From: Gammaproteobacteria bacterium
Lineage (GTDB): Bacteria; Pseudomonadota; Gammaproteobacteria; Burkholderiales; Burkholderiaceae_B
Assembly (NCBI GenBank): GCA_018815245.1
Contig: JAHIXK010000003.1
Coordinates: 1-64,000 of the forward strand
DNA length: 64,000 bases
Reading direction: 5' to 3'
Shown here piece by piece: positions 59,536 to 64,000 of the stretch (its first letter is position 1; each line of letters opens with the position of its first letter). A program made the position numbers and the translations under genes. The notes beneath the pieces were generated by a model. That model saw only the letters and a program-made list of their open reading frames with translations. It had not been told where the DNA came from and did no database searches.

Positions 59536-60306
59536 TTAGAAGCCGAGGCTTTCCAGCAGGTCATCAACCTGACTTTGATTGCTGCACACATCAGTTCGTC
59601 CTTCAACATGAATGGCCGGGCCATTCAGGAATGTTTCTTCAACCTGTCTGCGTTGATCAGGCGGCGTGGTGTCCAGCAACAACTGAACAAGTTGTTCCTC
59701 CAGACCTTGTGCCATATTGCCAATGCGGTTGACCACCTGACCCGTCAGGTCATGGAAATCTTGCGCCATCATGATGTCAGTCAAATGCCCACCCAACTGA
59801 CCGCTGGACTGACTTATTTCCTTGATGAACTCGCGATTCTCGCGAGCATGCGACTTGAATTCTTCCAGACTCATTTCGTTGTTGTAGAGCCGATCCCACT
59901 GCCGGTTCAAGTCAGCAGCGCGAGCGGACAAATCATCATTCAGTTTTTGCGAGGATTCAACGGCGGCCAACACTTTCTCGGCAGCCTTGCCAGTCAAATC
60001 CGCAATGTAGTTCAGGCGTGCGCGCGCATCGGGCAAGGCATTGACTGCGTTTTCAACGCTTTTGTCGTAGCCCAGTTCACGAAGTGCATCGTGCAGCTTT
60101 CGCGTCAATGAACCGACGCGGTGAAACACATCGCGTGGCTCTTCCTCGGTATTGGCCGAACCGGAAGCCTGTACATCTTCAGCCTTTGGCTGGGCGTCAT
60201 CCGTCATTGTCTCGGGCACATCATCCCAAACGCGTTGTTCTGCGATCTCGTCAAACAGCGCCTCCAAATCGTCGTTATCACCGCTTTTCAAGTTGTCTGG
60301 ATTCAT
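59536..60306 (-). CDS. cheZ: CheY-P phosphatase CheZ
   Basis: CheZ dephosphorylates CheY-P, ending the signal. It has 256 residues with a long N-terminal acidic region (1-55), a helical hairpin and the catalytic segment MMAQDFHDLTGQVVNRI (Gln about 187). The extreme C-terminal SQVDDLLESLGF is the CheY-binding peptide. It lies 36 bp before cheA and 34 bp after cheY. Confidence 0.95.
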   Translation of the reverse strand: MNPDNLKSGDNDDLEALFDEIAEQRVWDDVPETMTDDAQPKAEDVQASGSANTEEEPRDVFHRVGSLTRKLHDALRELGYDKSVENAVNALPDARARLNYIADLTGKAAEKVLAAVESSQKLNDDLSARAADLNRQWDRLYNNEMSLEEFKSHARENREFIKEISQSSGQLGGHLTDIMMAQDFHDLTGQVVNRIGNMAQGLEEQLVQLLLDTTPPDQRRQVEETFLNGPAIHVEGRTDVCSNQSQVDDLLESLGF

Positions 60307-60340
60307 CCTTGCGACCTCTCTTCTTTTGCTGATTTTTGGT

Positions 60341-60730
60341 TTATACAGACATCTTTGCGACGATCTTGCCCAACTTCTCTTCCAAGGTGGCCTTGGTAAA
60401 GGGCTTCACGATATAACCATTGGCACCCATCTGCGCCGCGGTCACAATGTCTTCCTTTTTCGCCTCGGCAGTGACCAGCAACACCGGCAGGTGTTTAAGT
60501 TCTGCATCTGCGCGAATGTTCTGAAGCAACTCAAAGCCATTCATGTTCGGCATGTTCAGGTCGCTGACAACAAAATTGAAATTGCCAGCCTTCAGCTTGG
60601 CCAATGCCACTGCACCGTCTTCTGCCTCATCGGCATTGTTGTATCCAATTTCCTTGAGTAAGTTGCGAACAATCCGACGCATGGTCGAGAAGTCGTCAAC
60701 AATCAGGATTCTTAAATCTTCGGGGTTCAT
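60341..60730 (-). CDS. cheY: Chemotaxis response regulator CheY
   Basis: CheY carries the signal from CheA to the motor switch. It has 129 residues. The functional residues fall at the E. coli positions: Asp12, Asp13, Asp57, Thr87 and Lys109. AAGGAG lies seven bases before the ATG. It is nine bases after cheV in the same operon. Confidence 0.97.
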   Translation of the reverse strand: MNPEDLRILIVDDFSTMRRIVRNLLKEIGYNNADEAEDGAVALAKLKAGNFNFVVSDLNMPNMNGFELLQNIRADAELKHLPVLLVTAEAKKEDIVTAAQMGANGYIVKPFTKATLEEKLGKIVAKMSV

Positions 60731-60739
60731 GCTTGCTCC

Positions 60740-61669
60740 TTACGCTGGGTGAAGCATTGAGGTAACCATCTGCGCCAGCTCTTCGGGGTGGAACTTGCCC
60801 ACGTAGGCATCCACACCCACTTGCTGACCCAGCTTCTTGTTGGCCACAGAAGAAAGCGATGAATGCATTACAACTGGAATGCCTTTGAATCGCGGATCTT
60901 CCTTGATGTGGCGTGTCAAAACATAGCCATCCATTTCCGGCATCTCTGCATCAACCAGAATCAATGACACCACGTCTTTGAGGTTTTTGTTTTCCTGCTC
61001 GGCTCGGCCTGCGATGTTGCGCAGCTTTTCCCATGCCTCACGACCATTGGTGGCGCTTTGGTAGGGCAGGTGCAACTTCTCGAGCACTTCGGTGATCTTC
61101 TTGCGTGCCATGTTGGAATCGTCTGCGAAGAACACTGGATAAGGGTGGTCTGGGCGCAAACTGTCCATGTTGGGCACATCCCCTTCGCCGATTACTTCGC
61201 CGAGAATCTGCTCAACATCAAGGATCGACACCAGTTTTCCGTCTGGCAACTCGGTCAGTGCAGTGATCATCGCACTTTGAGATTGCCCGATGCTTTGGGG
61301 CGATTTAACCTGCTCCCAATCCACTCGAACAATTCGGTCCACGTCCTGAACCAAAAAAGCCTGGGTGTGCGATGAAAACTCGGTGATCACCAACTTGGTA
61401 CGTGCTTCGCCATTGCCCATGCGCAAACACTGGGCAAGGTCAATCACGGGCAAAATACTGCCGCGCAAGGAAATGATCCCCTCCACGCCAGCCGGCATAT
61501 TGGGTGTACGCGTGATGGGCAAAGTTTCGCAGACCTCGCGAACCTTGAACACATTGATACCGAACACTTCAGTTGATCCCAAAGAAAAGAGAAGCAACTC
61601 CATTTTATTGGAGCCTGCAAGTCTTGCTTTCTCATCAATCATGTTCATCAAGCGGTAATCGTTTTGCAT
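60740..61669 (-). CDS. cheV: Chemotaxis coupling/adaptation protein CheV
   Basis: CheV couples receptors to CheA through a CheW-like domain (about 25-165) and has a receiver at its C-terminus (about 180-305, with Asp in LVDAEMP). It has 309 residues from an ATG at 61669, with AGGAG upstream; the frame is open to 61768 without a ribosome site. No cheW is seen in the window, so CheV may be the main coupling protein in this cluster, or cheW is encoded elsewhere. It lies between motB and cheY. Confidence 0.93.
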   Translation of the reverse strand: MQNDYRLMNMIDEKARLAGSNKMELLLFSLGSTEVFGINVFKVREVCETLPITRTPNMPAGVEGIISLRGSILPVIDLAQCLRMGNGEARTKLVITEFSSHTQAFLVQDVDRIVRVDWEQVKSPQSIGQSQSAMITALTELPDGKLVSILDVEQILGEVIGEGDVPNMDSLRPDHPYPVFFADDSNMARKKITEVLEKLHLPYQSATNGREAWEKLRNIAGRAEQENKNLKDVVSLILVDAEMPEMDGYVLTRHIKEDPRFKGIPVVMHSSLSSVANKKLGQQVGVDAYVGKFHPEELAQMVTSMLHPA

Positions 61670-61700
61670 GGTGTTGCTCCTGACAGATAGACTATTTCTT

Positions 61701-62669
61701 TCAATTCGTACTTGCGCCGTTCTTCGGGAACGGCAATCCTTCAACTTTTGGCACGGGTGGCAGCTCAATCAGATTTGGATTTTCTCCCTCATCCAGATTG
61801 GCCAACGCCCTGACCGCTGCTTCAGCGCGCTTGTTCATCACCACGATCGCGATTCGTCTGTTCACCGCTGCGTAGGGATCTTTCTCATCCAGCGACACCG
61901 AAGAAGCCAGACCCACCACGCGCAACATTTTGGAATCTGGCATGCCTGCCAACGTCATCTCTCGTCGACTGGCATTGGCCCTGTCCGCTGACAATTCCCA
62001 GTTGCTGTACCCTTTGTTGCCCGCCGCGTAGGGCGTTGCATCGGTGTGGCCAGACAAGGTCAACTTGTTCGGCACCTGGTTCAGCAACTTCGTCAAACTT
62101 CTCAAAATGTCCTTCATGTAATCTTTCAGCACTGCACTGCCCGAATCAAACATGGGGCGGTTTCGCTCATCCACAATCTGAATTCTCAAACCTTCGGGCG
62201 TAATGTCGAGCATGATTTGATTTTTAAACTGTTTCATCAAATCTGATGCGTCGATTAAGCCCTCTATTTCCCCCTTTAATTCCAGCAAGCGCTTGGCTTC
62301 TGCCTTTTCAAAGGCTTCGCTGGATGCCGTTGAGGAGGATGCATTCGTTGCTTTGTCACTGCTGCCACTTTTGATCTGTCCAACAGACCGTGATAAATCA
62401 GTTCCACCTGCATCTATTACACTGGTTGCAGTGCCTGATCCGGGACCCCCAACCAGTGCCACCTTCAAGGGTGATTTGAAGTAATCGGAGATTCCACGCA
62501 GGTCACCCTCAGAAGTAGAACCCAGCAACCACATCAACAAGAAAAAAGCCATCATGGCAGTAACAAAGTCAGCGTACGCAATTTTCCAGGCGCCGCCGTG
62601 GTGGCCGTGGCCACCCTTCTTGATTTTCTTGACTACGATGATTGGACGTTCTTCGTCAGACTTCGCCAT
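61701..62669 (-). CDS. motB: Flagellar motor stator protein MotB
   Basis: MotB anchors the stator to peptidoglycan and carries the proton-binding Asp. It has 322 residues: one membrane helix (about 28-48) with the conserved Asp in YADFVTAMMAFF, a linker of about 90 residues rich in Gly/Ser, and the OmpA-type peptidoglycan-binding domain (about 160-280; SGHTDATPY and NWELSADRANA). It follows motA by 15 bp. Confidence 0.96.
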   Translation of the reverse strand: MAKSDEERPIIVVKKIKKGGHGHHGGAWKIAYADFVTAMMAFFLLMWLLGSTSEGDLRGISDYFKSPLKVALVGGPGSGTATSVIDAGGTDLSRSVGQIKSGSSDKATNASSSTASSEAFEKAEAKRLLELKGEIEGLIDASDLMKQFKNQIMLDITPEGLRIQIVDERNRPMFDSGSAVLKDYMKDILRSLTKLLNQVPNKLTLSGHTDATPYAAGNKGYSNWELSADRANASRREMTLAGMPDSKMLRVVGLASSVSLDEKDPYAAVNRRIAIVVMNKRAEAAVRALANLDEGENPNLIELPPVPKVEGLPFPKNGASTN

Positions 62670-62684
62670 GTTGCGTATTCGCCC

Positions 62685-63548
62685 CTATTTGCCCTTGGTG
62701 CTTTTCACGTGCTCTTCCAGCTCGATGAAAGTTGGCCGCTCGGTTGAATAAAGCACCTTGCGCCCAAACTCCACAGCCAGGGCGGGCGAATAACCGTTCA
62801 AACTGGCAAGCAAAGTGGTTTTGACACACTCAAACGGCTTTGAAGATTCTGCGATTTTGTGGTTGATAATGCTGGCCAACGGGCCTACGAAACCGTACGC
62901 CAGCAAAATACCCAGAAACGTACCCACCAAGGCTGCTGCAATCATCACGCCAAGCTCGGCGTTGCTTACCTGCCCTACCGAGCCCATCACATGCACAACG
63001 CCCATTACCGCCGCCACAATACCAAATGCTGGCAAACCGTCGGCCATTTGTTGAACCGCCGATTGCGGGGTATGCGCTTCCTGGTGGTGTGTTTCCAGTT
63101 CACCATCCATCAGGTTTTCAATTTCCATGGGATTCAGGTTCCCACTCACCATCAAACGCAAATAATCGGTCATGAACTCCACCACGTGGTGGTCGCTTAA
63201 CACCTCGGGATACTTTTGAAACAACGGGCTTTGATCCGGCTCCTCCACATCACCTTCAATCGACATCAAACCTTCTTTGCGCACCTTGGTCAGAATTTCA
63301 TACATCAAGGCCATCAATGACATGTAAAACGCTTTGGTAATCGCACTGGGTTTGAAAGCGCCCCCAATTGCCTTGCCGGTCGCTTTGAGAATGCTCGGGG
63401 TGTTGCTCACGATCATCGCGCCGATGGCACCGCCGCCAATGATCAAAATCTCCACTGGCTGCCACAGGGTTACCAGGTGACCGCCCATGAAGGCAAAGCC
63501 GCCCAACACGGAGAAGATCACGATCACGAATCCGATTGCTACTAACAT
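62685..63548 (-). CDS. motA: Flagellar motor stator protein MotA
   Basis: MotA is the channel-forming stator subunit. It has 287 residues with four membrane helices (about 1-25, 30-50, 170-195 and 200-225) and a cytoplasmic loop between helices 2 and 3 that includes FMTDYLRLMVSGN. The MADGLPAFGIVAAVMGVVH motif in helix 3 is characteristic. It heads the motAB-cheVYZA series and is preceded by a candidate sigma-28 promoter. Confidence 0.96.
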   Translation of the reverse strand: MLVAIGFVIVIFSVLGGFAFMGGHLVTLWQPVEILIIGGGAIGAMIVSNTPSILKATGKAIGGAFKPSAITKAFYMSLMALMYEILTKVRKEGLMSIEGDVEEPDQSPLFQKYPEVLSDHHVVEFMTDYLRLMVSGNLNPMEIENLMDGELETHHQEAHTPQSAVQQMADGLPAFGIVAAVMGVVHVMGSVGQVSNAELGVMIAAALVGTFLGILLAYGFVGPLASIINHKIAESSKPFECVKTTLLASLNGYSPALAVEFGRKVLYSTERPTFIELEEHVKSTKGK

Positions 63549-63591
63549 GGAATAGGGTTCTCTGTAGGAAGATAATTTTTCTGTATAGGTA

Positions 63592-63619
63592 TTGTCGGCA
63601 GAATTTGTAAAATCTTTTG
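63592..63619 (-). promoter_or_regulatory. Candidate sigma-28 promoter of motA
   Basis: On the minus strand CAAA (63616-63619) is followed after 16 bases by GCCGACAA (63592-63599), a seven-of-eight match to the FliA -10 element GCCGATAA. The spacer is one base longer than the usual 15; AAAA at the 15-base spacing is the alternative -35. It lies 44 bases before the motA ATG. Confidence 0.5.
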
Positions 63620-63668
63620 TCTGAATAAAGTGGCTTTTCTAGGCGATTTCAATGCATGACTACACGAC

Positions 63669-63862
63669 CCAAGGAATTTCACAATCCTTGGTGCTAGCCG
63701 TTTTAGGGGGGTAGAAACAAAAATGGCCAGCAACATTGGCTGACCATTAAATCGTTGAGAAACCCCCACTGCAGACCCGGAAGAGACAGAGGGTGGGAGG
63801 ATGCAACCGGACCTTTAGTTGCAGCGGGGGTAAACCGTAAGCCCTTCTCCCGCGGGCTTTTC
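63669..63862. other. Hairpin-rich gap between motA and flhC, possible structured RNA
   Basis: The 325-bp gap 63549-63873 holds no convincing gene beyond the motA promoter. It has a run of inverted repeats: 63669-63691 (CCAAGGA / TCCTTGG); 63723-63747 (ATGGCCAGC / GCTGACCAT, one mismatch); an extended pairing of ACCCCC at 63762-63767 with GGGGGT at 63826-63831, continued by TGCA / TGCA; TGCAAC / GTTGCA at 63802-63823; and AAGCCC / GGGCTT at 63839-63859, with TTT after it on the plus strand. A plus-strand small RNA ending at the last hairpin, or the 3' untranslated region of flhC, are both possible. No known RNA family was recognised. Confidence 0.3.
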
Positions 63863-63873
63863 AAGCCACAAAA

Positions 63874-64000
63874 TCAGGCTTCGACGCTCGCTTCTTCGTT
63901 AAAAAAACGATCTGCAGCTGACTGGCGCGTTTTTCCCGCACGTGAAGGCATGTGACACAAACCACAAACATAGTCCTTGACCAGTTCATAGGTGTGAACA
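63874..64000 (-). CDS. flhC: Flagellar transcriptional activator FlhC, C-terminal end (partial)
   Basis: The final 42 codons of a minus-strand gene run off the window edge. They contain YVCGLCHMPSRAGKT, the zinc-binding and conserved C-terminal segment of FlhC, followed by a short Glu/Ser/Ala tail. FlhC, with FlhD, is the master activator of flagellar genes. Its location directly upstream of motAB on the same strand is the standard order in Burkholderia-type and enteric genomes. The N-terminal part and flhD would lie to the right. Confidence 0.88.
   Translation of the reverse strand, partial: VHTYELVKDYVCGLCHMPSRAGKTRQSAADRFFNEEASVEA

Noticed and set aside
59080-60111. Open frame of about 340 codons on the plus strand
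   Set aside because: It covers the opposite strand of the cheA start and cheZ and has no recognisable domain.
63762-63860. c-di-GMP or cobalamin riboswitch in the motA-flhC gap
   Set aside because: Some GC-rich segments look similar at first sight, but the conserved cores of those riboswitches are not present.

Overview
The window looks like a stretch of chromosome from a free-living, motile betaproteobacterium of the order Burkholderiales. A Limnobacter-like organism is my best guess, from gene content and protein flavour rather than from any database match. Pointers are the yicC-gmk-rpoZ-spoT-greB block, flhC directly before motAB (FlhDC-type flagellar control), the cytoplasmic FlhF/FliA system, a stand-alone aceA, and an AraC regulator divergent from a COG3687-type hydrolase. 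Coding density is high. No rRNA, tRNA, prophage or CRISPR array is visible.

Layout. 0-0.7 kb: five tandem 23-bp repeats that look like the end of an IS21-type element, running into the 3' end of an unrecognised gene. 0.7-2.4 kb: L-2-haloacid dehalogenase divergent from a LysR regulator. 2.5-9.4 kb: a large hybrid sensor kinase followed by two paralogous CHASE3 chemoreceptors. 9.5-13.7 kb: isocitrate lyase, RraA, an AraC regulator and a divergent predicted metal-dependent hydrolase with a perfect palindrome between them. 13.9-21.1 kb: housekeeping genes clpB, hemW, rdgB, rph and dinB. 21.2-28.9 kb: yicC, an unrecognised 305-residue gene, gmk, rpoZ, minCDE, spoT and greB. 29.0-35.3 kb: a REC-degenerate GGDEF-EAL protein, cheB, cheR and a two-component pair (REC-PAS-HisKA_3 kinase plus NarL-type regulator). 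35.4-44.9 kb: flgL to flgB read leftward; 45.0-46.7 kb: flgA, flgM and flgN read rightward. 46.7-55.2 kb: a response regulator and kinase behind fliA, a degenerate flhG, flhF, flhA and flhB. 55.3-63.5 kb: an Hpt protein, a chemoreceptor with a C-terminal sensor, cheA, cheZ, cheY, cheV, motB and motA. The window ends in the 3' end of flhC.

How it fits together. FlhDC (off the edge) would start the flagellar cascade. FlhA/FlhB form the export gate, FlgB-FlgL build rod, rings, hook and junction, and FliA/FlgM time late genes; a near-consensus sigma-28 promoter precedes flgM and a plausible one precedes motA. CheA, CheY, CheZ, CheV, CheR and CheB make up most of a chemotaxis pathway, with three receptors in the window. 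CheW and CheD are not present here. Second-messenger and two-component genes (SpoT, an EAL protein, three kinases) are interleaved with motility genes.

The most unusual items are: an FlhG homologue that has lost its P-loop; a receptor whose only sensor domain is cytoplasmic and C-terminal; a kinase/regulator pair appended to the fliA operon; an FlgJ reduced to its rod-binding domain; minCDE inserted between rpoZ and spoT; the unknown gene between yicC and gmk; and a hairpin-rich 325-bp gap between motA and flhC.
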